Shown here in pieces: positions 16,577 to 26,702 of a DNA stretch of 41,989 nucleotides. Where the stretch lies: the NCBI RefSeq assembly GCF_025354735.1, contig NZ_JANXMI010000291.1, positions 1-41,989 of the forward strand. The letters run 5' to 3'. The stretch is from Rugamonas sp. (lineage in GTDB: Bacteria; Pseudomonadota; Gammaproteobacteria; Burkholderiales; Burkholderiaceae_D). Below the pieces are notes generated by a model that saw nothing but the letters and a program-made list of their open reading frames with translations, searched no databases and had not been told where the DNA came from. A program made the position numbers and the translations under genes. The number at the start of each line of letters is the position of its first letter. The stretch's first letter is position 1.

Positions 16577-18082
16577 ATGCACCAGCACCCCCTCAACACC
16601 ATCGTCATCGTCGGCGGCGGCACCGCCGGCTGGATGGCCGCCGCCTCGCTGTCCAAGCTGCTGCGCAAGCGCTACACGATACGCCTGATCGAGTCGGATG
16701 ACATCTCCACCGTCGGCGTCGGCGAATCGACGATTCCCATGATGAGCATGTTCAACCGCATCCTCGGCATCGACGAGAACGAGTTCATGCGCGAGACCCG
16801 GGCCACCTTCAAACTCGGCATCGAATTCGTCGACTGGGGCAAGCTCGGCGACAGTTATATGCACGGTTTCGGAAAATTCGGCCAGGACTTGTGGACCGTC
16901 GATTTCGCGCAGTACTGGCTCAAGATGCACCAGGCCGGCAAGGCGCCCGACATCGAACATTATTCGATCAACCGCATGGCCGCCAAGGCCGGCAAATTCA
17001 GCCGCGCCACCAATGAGCACGGCAACTCGCCGCTGGCCGACATCGTCCACGCCTACCACCTCGACGCCGGCCTCTACGCCCAATACCTGCGCGGCTTTTC
17101 GGAAGCGCACGGCGTCGCCCGCACCGAGGGTAAAGTCGTCGACGTCGTCGTGCGCGAGGGCGACGGCCACGTCGCCGCCGTCGTCATGGAAAACGGAGAG
17201 CGCATCGCCGGCGACCTGTTCCTCGACTGCACCGGTTTTCGGGCGCTGCTGATGGAGCAGACTTTAAAGACCGGCTTCGAGGACTGGAGCCACTGGCTGC
17301 CCTGCGACCGCGCCTACGCCGTGCCGTGCGAACTGGCATCGCAACTGCTGCCCTACACGCGCGCCACCGCGCGGCCGGCCGGATGGCAATGGCGCATCGG
17401 CCTGCAACACCGCACCGGCAACGGCCACGTCTTCAGCAGCCGCTTCATGAGCGACGATGAAGCGGCGGCCATCTTGATGAACAGCCTCGATGGCGAGGCC
17501 CTGGCCGAGCCCCGGCTGCTGCGCTTCACCGCCGGCAAGCGCAAGAAAGTGTGGAACAAGAACGTGGTGGCGGTTGGGTTGTCGAGCGGCTTTCTGGAGC
17601 CGCTGGAATCGACCAGCATCCACCTGATCCAGTCGACGCTGGCGCGCCTGATGACCTTCTTCCCGGACGCCGGATTCCGGGCCGGCGACATCGACGAATT
17701 CAATCGCCAGTGCGATTTCGAGGTCGAGCGCATCCGCGATTTCCTGATCCTGCACTACCACGCCACCGAGCGGGACGACACGCCGTTCTGGAACCACTGC
17801 CGCACGATGGAAGTGCCCGACACGCTGCGCCGCAAGCTGGAACTGTACCGCGGCCATGGCCGCATCGTGCGCGAGAACATGGAGCTGTTCGCCGAAGTGG
17901 GCTGGTTGCAGGTGCTGCACGGGCAGGGCGTCAAGGCCGACGGCTACCATCCGCTGGTCGACCTGCTGGGCGAAAAAGAAATCGGCGACTATTTGAGGGA
18001 AGTGTCGGACGTGATAGCGGCGTGCGTCCGCATCATGCCGACGCACGCCAGCTACGTGGCAGCGATCCGCAACGGCCGGTGA
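16577..18082 (+). CDS. Flavin-dependent halogenase (tryptophan halogenase family)
   Basis: A 501-residue FADH2-dependent halogenase. It has the FAD site VIVGGGTAGWMAA near the N-terminus and the catalytic Lys at position 79 (ATFKLGIEFVDWG), the same number as in PrnA. It also has the acid Glu region SGFLEPLEST (Glu 341) and a WxW motif at 270-272 (GWQWRIGL). The WxWxIP signature ends in Gly, not Pro. Genes of this kind regularly follow TonB receptors in Xanthomonas, Caulobacter and relatives. Some (BrvH, XszenFHal types) halogenate free indole in vitro, but the natural substrate is unknown. The start at 16577 (MHQHPLNTIVIVGGG) is chosen by family alignment; its ribosome site is weak. There are no NRPS/PKS neighbours, so a classic antibiotic role is unlikely. 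Confidence 0.9.
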   Translation: MHQHPLNTIVIVGGGTAGWMAAASLSKLLRKRYTIRLIESDDISTVGVGESTIPMMSMFNRILGIDENEFMRETRATFKLGIEFVDWGKLGDSYMHGFGKFGQDLWTVDFAQYWLKMHQAGKAPDIEHYSINRMAAKAGKFSRATNEHGNSPLADIVHAYHLDAGLYAQYLRGFSEAHGVARTEGKVVDVVVREGDGHVAAVVMENGERIAGDLFLDCTGFRALLMEQTLKTGFEDWSHWLPCDRAYAVPCELASQLLPYTRATARPAGWQWRIGLQHRTGNGHVFSSRFMSDDEAAAILMNSLDGEALAEPRLLRFTAGKRKKVWNKNVVAVGLSSGFLEPLESTSIHLIQSTLARLMTFFPDAGFRAGDIDEFNRQCDFEVERIRDFLILHYHATERDDTPFWNHCRTMEVPDTLRRKLELYRGHGRIVRENMELFAEVGWLQVLHGQGVKADGYHPLVDLLGEKEIGDYLREVSDVIAACVRIMPTHASYVAAIRNGR

Positions 18083-18165
18083 CGGGCGCGCTGAAAGTAA
18101 GCCAGTATCTCTCCAACTTGATCTGTATTGATGAACGATCCTAAGTCGCCACTAGAGTGGATAGG

Positions 18166-18480
18166 ATGCGCATCCTGTCCAAACCTGCTCTGATCGACTT
18201 CTACAAACGGCGATTGCACGCTGACGCCAAAGCACCATTGTTGTCGTGGTACGGACATGTCCTTCATGCGGAGTGGACCGGGCCGGCTGACGTAAAAGCA
18301 GACTTTAGAACGGCCAGTATTTTGAAAAACGGCCGCACTGTGTTCAATATTCACGGCAATAAATATCGCCTCGTTACAGAGATCAACTACGCGGCGGGAA
18401 TGGTATATATTAAGTTCGTCGGGACGCATAACGAATACGATGCCATCGACGCGCAAACGGTTTCTTGGAGGAAGCGATGA
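18166..18480 (+). CDS. higB: HigB-type mRNA interferase toxin
   Basis: A 104-residue RelE-superfamily toxin of the HigB_toxin family: MRILSKPALIDFYKRRL, LSWYGHVLHAEWTGPADVKADF, VFNIHGNKYRLVTEINYAAGMVYIKFVGTHNEYD. The NxxGNKYRL and K-x-x-x-THxEYD segments hold the basic residues used for ribosome-dependent mRNA cleavage. The start at 18166 fits family length; GTG 18157 is an alternative. Its stop overlaps the antitoxin start (ATGA), toxin first as usual for higBA. Codon use is less GC-biased than the flanking enzyme genes, suggesting later acquisition. Confidence 0.88.
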   Translation: MRILSKPALIDFYKRRLHADAKAPLLSWYGHVLHAEWTGPADVKADFRTASILKNGRTVFNIHGNKYRLVTEINYAAGMVYIKFVGTHNEYDAIDAQTVSWRKR

Positions 18481-18872
18481 ACATCAAGCCCATACGCACT
18501 GAGGACTACTATCAAGCGGCGCTCGACGAAGTGGAGTCCTTGATGAGCGCCGCATCCGGTACGCTGGAGGGAGATCGTCTCGACGTGCTCGCTACATTGC
18601 TGGCCGCATATGAAGCGAGGAATTTCCCCACCGAGATGCCCGACCCGATCGATGTCATCAAGTTCAGCATGGATCAAAAAGGATTGGCGCCCAAGGATCT
18701 GGTGCCCATGATAGGCCGCTTGAGCCGCGTCCATGAAATACTCAACGGTACGCGGGCGCTGTCGCTGCCGATGATACGGAGACTGCATGAGGGCTTGGGC
18801 ATCCCGGCCGAGATGCTAATCAAGCGGCCACCCGCGCACTCCAATGTTATAAAAGCCGGCCTGACGGTTTAA
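18477..18872 (+). CDS. higA: HigA-type antitoxin, helix-turn-helix
   Basis: A 131-residue antitoxin with an N-terminal helical part (KPIRTEDYYQAALDEVESLM, similar to the EEQYTQALELVDHLL region of E. coli HigA) and a C-terminal XRE-like HTH: MDQKGLAPKDLVPMIGRLSRVHEILNGTRALSLPMIRRLHEGLGIP. It should neutralise HigB and repress the pair. The start at 18477 has a strong GGAGGAAG site and overlaps the toxin stop by 4 bases. It is convergent with the M2 peptidase gene. Confidence 0.9.
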   Translation: MNIKPIRTEDYYQAALDEVESLMSAASGTLEGDRLDVLATLLAAYEARNFPTEMPDPIDVIKFSMDQKGLAPKDLVPMIGRLSRVHEILNGTRALSLPMIRRLHEGLGIPAEMLIKRPPAHSNVIKAGLTV

Positions 18873-18881
18873 AGGCCGATG

Positions 18882-18919
18882 AAAAAGCCGCGATGTCGAA
18901 ACTGATCGGCATCGCGGCT
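18882..18919 (-). terminator. Terminator of the M2 peptidase gene
   Basis: AGCCGCGATG (18886-18895) and CATCGCGGCT (18910-18919) form a perfect 10-base stem. On the minus strand the stem is followed by TTTTT, so it ends the leftward transcript from the peptidase. On the plus strand it has no T-run but could also stall transcription from higBA. Confidence 0.8.
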
Positions 18920-18950
18920 GGTCATGCCACGGTTGATTATCTATCGCCGC

Positions 18951-20783
18951 TTACTTCTTGGCCTGCTCCGCCGCCGCGAACTGGCGGTTCTGCTCATCGA
19001 GCCATACTTTCAGCGGCGCGAAGTATTCGATCAGCGCGCCGCCGTCGATCTTATCCTCGCCCGAAATCGCCTTCAGCTCTTCCGGCCACGGCTTGCTCGC
19101 GCCCATCGCCAGCATCGTTTGCAACTTGGCGCCGGCCTTGGCGTTGCCGTACACCGAGCAGCTGTGCAGCGGTCCCGTATAACCGGCCTCGCGGCACAGC
19201 GCGCGGTGGAACTGGAACTGCAGCAGGTCGGCCAGGAAGTAGCGCGCATACGGCGTGTCGGAAGCGACGTGGAACTTGGCGCCGGCGTCGAAGCCGCTGG
19301 TGCCGGCGATGTCGGCCGGCCGCTTCACGCCCATGTACTGCTCGCGCAACTGCCACCAGCTTTTGTCGTAGTCGGCCGGCTTGGTCTTGCCGCCGTAGAC
19401 ATCCCAGCGCCACTTGTCGACCGAGTACGCGAACGGCAGGATGGCGACCTTGCTCAGCGCGCGTTCGAGCAGCTGGCCGATGTCGGCGTCGGCCTGCGGC
19501 GGCTGGTCCATCAAGCCGACCTTCTTCAGATAGTCGGGCGTGATCGACAGCGCGATGGTGTCGCCTATCGCTTCGTGGAAGCCGTCGTTGGCGCCGTTGC
19601 GGAACAGGAAGGGCTGCTTGTTATAGGCGAGGAAGTAGTAGACGTGACCGAGTTCGTGGTGGATGGTGGTGAAGTCTTCCGCCGTCGGCGTGATGCACAT
19701 CTTGATGCGCACATCGTCCTTCTCGTTGATCGGCCAGGCCGACGCGTGGCACACCACGTCGCGGTCGCGCGGCTTGGTCAGCAGCGAGCGCTCCCAGAAC
19801 GTGGCCGGCAGCTGCTGCATGCCGAGCGAGGTGTAGAAGCGTTCCGCGTAGCCGGCCATGTCCTTGGCGCTGGTGTTGCGCGCGGCGAGCACCTTGCTCA
19901 AGTCATAGTCGCTGGCGCCGGTGGCCGGCTTTAGGATCGGATACAGATTGGTCCACGTCTGGCTCCACATATTGCCGAACAACTGGGCCGGGATCGGGCC
20001 GGTCAGCGGCACCACGTCCGGGCCGTAAGTCTGGCGCAGCTTGTAGCGCGTGTACTCGTGCAGCGCATCGTAGAGCGGCTTGACCTGCTGCCACAGGCGC
20101 TCCATCTCGGCCGCGAAAGCGTCCGGCGGCATGTCGTAACCGGAGCGCCACAGCGCGCCCGTGTCGGCGAAGCCCATCTCTTTCGCGCCCTTGTTCGACA
20201 GCGCGACATAGTCGACATACATTTGTTTGTACGACGGCGATTGCGCGTGCCAGCCCAGCCACATCTCTTTGAGCTTGGCCGGATCGCGGCTAGCCGCCAG
20301 CACTTTTTCCATGTCGCCCAGCGCCATGCACGGCGCGGCGCTGCCGTCGGCGTTCTTCGGACAGTATTTGCCCTTGCCGTAAGCGCCCGTCATCGCGGCC
20401 TGCTTGGCGGCGTAGGCTTCGCGCTCGGCCGGATTGGAGAACACCAGCGACAGTTGCAGCAGCTTGAGTTTGCGCGCCGAATCCGGATTCAGTTTCAGGC
20501 CGTTGTAGCGGCGCGCCTTGAGCGCGATGTCGCCGGACGCTTCAAGATAGCGGTCGGCGAAATAAGTGGTGATGGCTTCCGTGTCGTCGGTGATGAAGTT
20601 CTCGCCGACCCAGGCGCCGCGCGACTGGTCGTTATTGAGTTTATTGAGACGGGTTTCGGCGTCGGCCAGGAAGCGTTCCGCTTCGGCGACCGTGGGCTTG
20701 GCGGCGGTCGCCGCATGGGCGCCGTTGCATGCGGCTGCGATGGACGATAGCGCCAGCAGCGCGCCGATGATTTTCTTCGACAC
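18951..20783 (-). CDS. M2 family peptidyl-dipeptidase (ACE-like)
   Basis: A 610-residue zinc dipeptidyl carboxypeptidase related to angiotensin-converting enzyme. The zinc motif is IHHELGH, with the downstream zinc Glu in FHEAIGDTIALS. Family blocks such as ARRYNGLKLNPDSARKLKLLQLS, LFGNMWSQTW and GAKFHVASDTPYARYFLADLLQFQFH are all present. The signal peptide is KKIIGALLALSSIAAACNGAHA, so it acts outside the cytoplasm. The start is a GTG at 20783 with GGGAG 6 bases upstream; the longer in-frame ATG at 20867 would place 28 residues before the signal peptide and is rejected. It lies 93 bp after the GH31 gene on the same strand, so the two may be co-transcribed. Role in this sugar locus unclear. 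Confidence 0.9.
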   Translation of the reverse strand: MSKKIIGALLALSSIAAACNGAHAATAAKPTVAEAERFLADAETRLNKLNNDQSRGAWVGENFITDDTEAITTYFADRYLEASGDIALKARRYNGLKLNPDSARKLKLLQLSLVFSNPAEREAYAAKQAAMTGAYGKGKYCPKNADGSAAPCMALGDMEKVLAASRDPAKLKEMWLGWHAQSPSYKQMYVDYVALSNKGAKEMGFADTGALWRSGYDMPPDAFAAEMERLWQQVKPLYDALHEYTRYKLRQTYGPDVVPLTGPIPAQLFGNMWSQTWTNLYPILKPATGASDYDLSKVLAARNTSAKDMAGYAERFYTSLGMQQLPATFWERSLLTKPRDRDVVCHASAWPINEKDDVRIKMCITPTAEDFTTIHHELGHVYYFLAYNKQPFLFRNGANDGFHEAIGDTIALSITPDYLKKVGLMDQPPQADADIGQLLERALSKVAILPFAYSVDKWRWDVYGGKTKPADYDKSWWQLREQYMGVKRPADIAGTSGFDAGAKFHVASDTPYARYFLADLLQFQFHRALCREAGYTGPLHSCSVYGNAKAGAKLQTMLAMGASKPWPEELKAISGEDKIDGGALIEYFAPLKVWLDEQNRQFAAAEQAKK

Positions 20784-20876
20784 TGTCTTCTCCCTGAGTG
20801 TGGATATTTTGGCGACCGCATCGATCGAGGCGGTCGCCGATAATATACACGTTGGCAAAACGGTCATCGGATTTTT

Positions 20877-23303
20877 TTAGGGCGCCGATTGACGCGCGTC
20901 GGCGTCGGCCAGTTTGATACGCACCGTGACGCTGGCCTGCGCGCTGGCCGGCAGCCGCACCGTCACCAGCCCGCGCAGCCTGTCCCACTTGAAGGCGACG
21001 GCCGCCCGGTCCAGCGTCACCGCCGCCGGCCTGGCGTGCACGTTATGCACGGTCAGCGCCACGCTGCGCGGCGGCCGCGCATACCGGCTGCCGGTTTCGG
21101 ACGTCAGCGTCAACGCCAGTTCACGGCCATCGAGCGCGCCGGTGAAGTGCAGCAGTTCGTACTTGCCCTGTTCATAGGCCTGCATCGTCTCGCCGTCGTC
21201 GTCATACAGCTTGCCGCTGGCCGCGCGCACCGAGGCGTCGTGATAGTAGTGCAGCTCCAGATTCCTGGTCGAGTAATCGCGCGTGCTCTGGACCACCTGG
21301 GTCAGCGGGATGAAGGCGCCGGCGCGCACGAACACGGGAATGTGATCGGCCGCCACGTCCACCGCTTCGGTGATGCCGCCACCGTGTTTGCGGTCGTCGT
21401 AGAAATCGAACCACGGCCCCTTCTTTGGAAAGTAGACGCGCTGCTTGAGGGCGCCCGCCGTCATCACCGGCGTGACCAGAAAAGCGTCGCCCCACAGATA
21501 GGTCAACGACATCGCCATCGCATTCTGCTCGCCCGGCTCCTCGTACAGCATCGGCCGCATCAACGGCAGGCCGCGCTGGTTGTTGTCGAAAGCGAGCGCG
21601 TAGTTATAAGGCAGCATGCGATAGCGCAGGCGGATCGCCTGGCGCGCCAATGCTTCCGTTTTCGCGTCGCGATACACCGGCTCGGACGGAACTTCCTCCT
21701 GCGCGTGCGGACGGAAGACCGGCTGGAACACGCCGTATTGCAGCCAGCGCGTGTAGAGTTCATCGTCCAGGTAGGCGTTGGCGAAGCCGCCCAGGTCCGA
21801 GTGCATATACGCCATGCCCTGCATCCCCATTTGCAGCGCGATCTCCGGCTGCGATTGCAAACCGCCCCAGCTGCGGTCGACGTCACCCGACCACGGTATC
21901 ATGCCGAAGCGCTGCGAACCCGAATACCCGGCGCGCATTAAAATGAAAGGCCGCTGCTGCGGATAGTCCCTGCGGTAGCCGTCGAAAATCAGCCTGGCCC
22001 AATCGTGGCCGTAGATGTTGTGGACCGCGTCGGCGCCGCCGCTCGCGTGCCGCATCGCCGCCGGATGCACTTCAGGTTCGCCCAGATCGCCCCACCAGCC
22101 GGCCACGCCCTGGTCGTGCAGGCCCTTGTAAATATTCCAGAACCAGTCCTTGCCCTGCTGGCTGAAGATGTCGATCAGCCCCGTGTTCCCGAAATAAAAT
22201 GGATAGGTCAGCGGCGCGCCGGCGGCATCGGTGCCGAGGATTTGATGGTCGACCGCGTCCTGCCATTTGCTCGACGTCGTCAACACGAACGGCTCGGTTA
22301 TCAGCACCGTCTTGACGCCCTTGTCCTTGAAGTCGGCGATCATTTTTTGCGGCGTCGGAAAGGCTTCCCGGTTGAACGCCAGGTTGCCCATGGTGCCCTT
22401 CATCTCCTTGCCGAACCAGTACAGGTCGAAGATGATGGCGTCGAGCGGAATATCGTCGGCGATGAATTTGGCGACCGTCTTGCGCGCCTCGTCTTCGGTG
22501 TGATAGCCGAAGCGGCTGGCGAAATTACCGAAGGCCCAGCGCGGCGGCATCGGCTGCCTGCCGGTCAGAGTCGTGTAATTCCCGACCACGTCTTGCCACG
22601 TGTCGCCGGCGATCACCTGATACGTCGTGCGCCCGCCTATGGTTTCGTAGGCCAGGCGGTTGGTCTTTTTGCTGTCGAAATCGAGGTAGCCGATTTGCGG
22701 GTTATCGAAATGGATGGCGTACATTTTCGACGACAGCGCCAGCGGCATCGTGAAGTTCATCAGCTCCGAGTGCGTGCTGTAACCGTAGTGCGCCTTGTTG
22801 TACAACTGGAAGCGATAGCCGCGCCGGTTCATGCCGACCGCGCGCGCGCCGGCGCCGTACAGCGCCTCGTCCGGGTCGAGAGTGAAGTCGACGCTGAAGC
22901 CATCGCTCCCTTTGGTGTAGCCGCGCTGCTCGGCGATCAAGGGCCTGCCCTTGTAGCTATAGGCGATCTGGAAAGGTGCGCGCGTGATCGTGACGGCGAT
23001 GCCGCCGGTCGTGTATTCGATGGAGGCGCTTTTTTCCGTCAGCGTGACCGGCACCGCGGCTGGCGCCATCACCACCGCGTGCGAGGCCGGATCGGCCGTT
23101 TCGCCATTCGGCACAAACGTCGTTTCGACGATGCTGCTGGAGTAGGGCTTGATAAGATAAATGCCGTCGCTGGTCTGGACTTCGAGCCGGCCGTCGCGCT
23201 GGGCGACGCTGTTGATGATGCGTTCGGCGTTTTGCGCATGGGCCGCGCAACTGGCGCCGGCGAGCAGGGAAAAGCTTAAACTGGCGAGCTGGGTTTTGTT
23301 CAT
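20877..23303 (-). CDS. GH31 alpha-glucan transglucosylase (Agd31B-like), exported
   Basis: An 808-residue GH31 enzyme with a signal peptide (ASLSFSLLAGASCAAHAQ). The nucleophile is Asp 406 in GWWGDLGEPE and the acid/base is Asp 474 in IPWSGDV. The GWWGDLGEPE sequence and the 68-residue distance between the two match Cellvibrio japonicus Agd31B (Asp 412/Asp 480), an oligosaccharide 4-alpha-D-glucosyltransferase. It therefore probably moves single glucose units between maltooligosaccharides, not only hydrolyses them. It is the first gene of a leftward unit with the M2 peptidase and divergent from the sugar transporter. A HexR-like box lies 20 bp upstream of its ATG. Simple alpha-glucosidase or alpha-xylosidase activity is the alternative. 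Confidence 0.9.
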   Translation of the reverse strand: MNKTQLASLSFSLLAGASCAAHAQNAERIINSVAQRDGRLEVQTSDGIYLIKPYSSSIVETTFVPNGETADPASHAVVMAPAAVPVTLTEKSASIEYTTGGIAVTITRAPFQIAYSYKGRPLIAEQRGYTKGSDGFSVDFTLDPDEALYGAGARAVGMNRRGYRFQLYNKAHYGYSTHSELMNFTMPLALSSKMYAIHFDNPQIGYLDFDSKKTNRLAYETIGGRTTYQVIAGDTWQDVVGNYTTLTGRQPMPPRWAFGNFASRFGYHTEDEARKTVAKFIADDIPLDAIIFDLYWFGKEMKGTMGNLAFNREAFPTPQKMIADFKDKGVKTVLITEPFVLTTSSKWQDAVDHQILGTDAAGAPLTYPFYFGNTGLIDIFSQQGKDWFWNIYKGLHDQGVAGWWGDLGEPEVHPAAMRHASGGADAVHNIYGHDWARLIFDGYRRDYPQQRPFILMRAGYSGSQRFGMIPWSGDVDRSWGGLQSQPEIALQMGMQGMAYMHSDLGGFANAYLDDELYTRWLQYGVFQPVFRPHAQEEVPSEPVYRDAKTEALARQAIRLRYRMLPYNYALAFDNNQRGLPLMRPMLYEEPGEQNAMAMSLTYLWGDAFLVTPVMTAGALKQRVYFPKKGPWFDFYDDRKHGGGITEAVDVAADHIPVFVRAGAFIPLTQVVQSTRDYSTRNLELHYYHDASVRAASGKLYDDDGETMQAYEQGKYELLHFTGALDGRELALTLTSETGSRYARPPRSVALTVHNVHARPAAVTLDRAAVAFKWDRLRGLVTVRLPASAQASVTVRIKLADADARQSAP

Positions 23304-23322
23304 GTAGGTGTCTCTGATTTTA

Positions 23323-23337
23323 TGTTATTTGACTACA
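23323..23337. promoter_or_regulatory. HexR-like box upstream of GH31 gene
   Basis: TGTTATTTGACTACA fits TGTARTNNNAYTACA at 11 of 12 defined positions and starts 20 bp before the GH31 ATG, in the divergent region shared with the MFS transporter. Confidence 0.5.
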
Positions 23338-23433
23338 TTTGGCTGCATTTTACGGAAATGCTACGGCGCTGAGACGCGCATTTTCTCTTTATTCTACTAT
23401 GAAGTTGTTGCGATTGACACTCATGTACGGAAG

Positions 23434-23448
23434 TGTTATTTTCCTACA
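23434..23448. promoter_or_regulatory. Weak HexR-like box upstream of MFS transporter gene
   Basis: TGTTATTTTCCTACA fits the HexR consensus at 10 of 12 positions and ends 51 bp before the transporter ATG. Confidence 0.35.
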
Positions 23449-23498
23449 AATTCACTCAATCCGGCGCTAGTCCGGGAGATAAAACGGAGACACGCAGC

Positions 23499-24845
23499 AT
23501 GCAAACATCCATCAAACCCAGGCTGACCTTCTGGCAGCTCTGGAATATGAGCTTTGGCTTTTTCGGCATCCAGTTCGGCTTCGCGCTGCAAAACGCCAAC
23601 ACCAGCCGCATCTTTTCCACGCTCGGCGCCAACACCGACGACCTGGCCTTTTTATGGCTGGCCGCACCCGTCACCGGCCTGCTGGTGCAGCCGGTGATCG
23701 GCTACCTGAGCGACAACACCTGGCATCCGTTCTGGGGCCGCCGCCGTCCCTTCTTCTTCATCGGTGCCATCCTGGCGTCGATCGCGCTGTTCCTGATGCC
23801 GAATTCCTCGGTGCTGTGGATGGCCGCCGCCGTTCTGTGGCTGATGGACGGCGCCATCAACGTGTCGATGGAGCCGTTCCGCGCCTTCGTCGGCGACAAG
23901 CTCAATGCGTCGCAGCAGACCGCCGGCTTCGCGATGCAGACCTTCTTCATCGGCTGCGGCGCGGTGATCGCCTCGATGCTGCCGACCTTCTTCGCCGACG
24001 TCCTCCACGTCAGCAACGCCGCCGTCAACGGCGCCATTCCCGACTCCGTGCGCTATTCCTTCTACGTCGGCGGCGCGATATTCCTGCTGTCGGTGATGTG
24101 GACCGTGTTCACCGCCAAGGAGACGCCGCCGCAAGACCTGGCCCAGTTCCGCGCCGAGAGTTCGCCCGGCCTGGCGCGCGCGATGGCCGAGATACTCGGC
24201 GGCTTCGGCCAGATGCCGAAGACGATGGTGCAACTGGCCTTCGTCCAGTTCTTCACGTGGATCGCGCTGTTCGCGATGTGGATCTACACCACGCCGGCCA
24301 TCGCCGAAAATGTGTTCGGCACCGGCGACGCGCAATCGGCCATGTTCCAGGAGGCGGGCAACCAGGTCGGCGTGATGTTCGCCGTGTACAGCGGCGTGTC
24401 GGCGCTGGCCGCGTTCATCCTGCCGGTGTTCGCGCGCCACACCAGCCGCAAGATCGTGCATATGAGCTGCCTCGTCATCGGCGGCCTCAGTTTGATGAGC
24501 CTCTACCTGGTCCGCGACACGCACATGCTCTACCTGCCGATGATAGGCGTCGGCATCGCGTGGGCCAGTGTGCTGACGATGCCGTATGCGATCCTGGCCG
24601 GCGCGCTGCCGGCCAAGCGCATGGGCTACTACATGGGCGTGTTCAATTTCTTCATCGTGATACCGCAGATTTGCAGCGGCCTGCTGCTCGGTTACTTCAC
24701 CAGGCATTTCTTCGACGGCCACACGGTGCAGACGGTGATGCTGGGCGGTGCCTGCATGGTGCTGGCCGGCGTGCTGACGTTGTTCGTGCGGGACTCGGCC
24801 GCGCAAACGGCCGCGCTGCCGGCGGCCGACCAGGCTGCGGCCTGA
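23499..24845 (+). CDS. MFS sugar transporter (maltose/maltodextrin type, SLC45/GPH-like)
   Basis: A 448-residue inner-membrane transporter with 12 predicted helices. It begins with KPRLTFWQLWNMSFGFFGIQFGFALQNANTSRIFSTLGA, which is the signature opening of maltose/maltodextrin MFS proteins found in TonB-receptor loci (SLC45-related). The loop IGYLSDNTWHPFWGRRRPFFFIGA is the family motif A. The start at 23499 has GGAGA 8 bases upstream; the in-frame start at 23433 lies inside the promoter region. It presumably imports the maltooligosaccharides released in the periplasm. It is followed by phosphoglucomutase 176 bp downstream. Confidence 0.9.
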   Translation: MQTSIKPRLTFWQLWNMSFGFFGIQFGFALQNANTSRIFSTLGANTDDLAFLWLAAPVTGLLVQPVIGYLSDNTWHPFWGRRRPFFFIGAILASIALFLMPNSSVLWMAAAVLWLMDGAINVSMEPFRAFVGDKLNASQQTAGFAMQTFFIGCGAVIASMLPTFFADVLHVSNAAVNGAIPDSVRYSFYVGGAIFLLSVMWTVFTAKETPPQDLAQFRAESSPGLARAMAEILGGFGQMPKTMVQLAFVQFFTWIALFAMWIYTTPAIAENVFGTGDAQSAMFQEAGNQVGVMFAVYSGVSALAAFILPVFARHTSRKIVHMSCLVIGGLSLMSLYLVRDTHMLYLPMIGVGIAWASVLTMPYAILAGALPAKRMGYYMGVFNFFIVIPQICSGLLLGYFTRHFFDGHTVQTVMLGGACMVLAGVLTLFVRDSAAQTAALPAADQAAA

Positions 24846-24988
24846 CCAGGCGACACCCTCGATGGAGCGGCATCGGGGGGTGACCCCACCCCGGCCTCGG
24901 CCCTGAATTCCGCGCCGGCCCGCGCTCATCTGCGCGCCATATTTTCGCCATTCAGTGTAAAACCACGTTTGCGCACCAGCCGTCTTGA

Positions 24989-26653
<1,665 letters not shown>

Positions 26654-26702
26654 ATCAACATGGAGCGCGGCGGGGGCGGGGGCGCGGGCGCGGCTCCTCC
26701 GA

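Noticed and set aside
16577..18082. Halogenase as part of a natural-product biosynthetic cluster
   Set aside because: No NRPS, PKS, tailoring or resistance genes lie nearby; the neighbours are a TonB receptor and sugar enzymes.
24870..24890. GGGGTGACCCC palindrome after the MFS sugar transporter as a terminator
   Set aside because: Arms of only five bases and no T-run.
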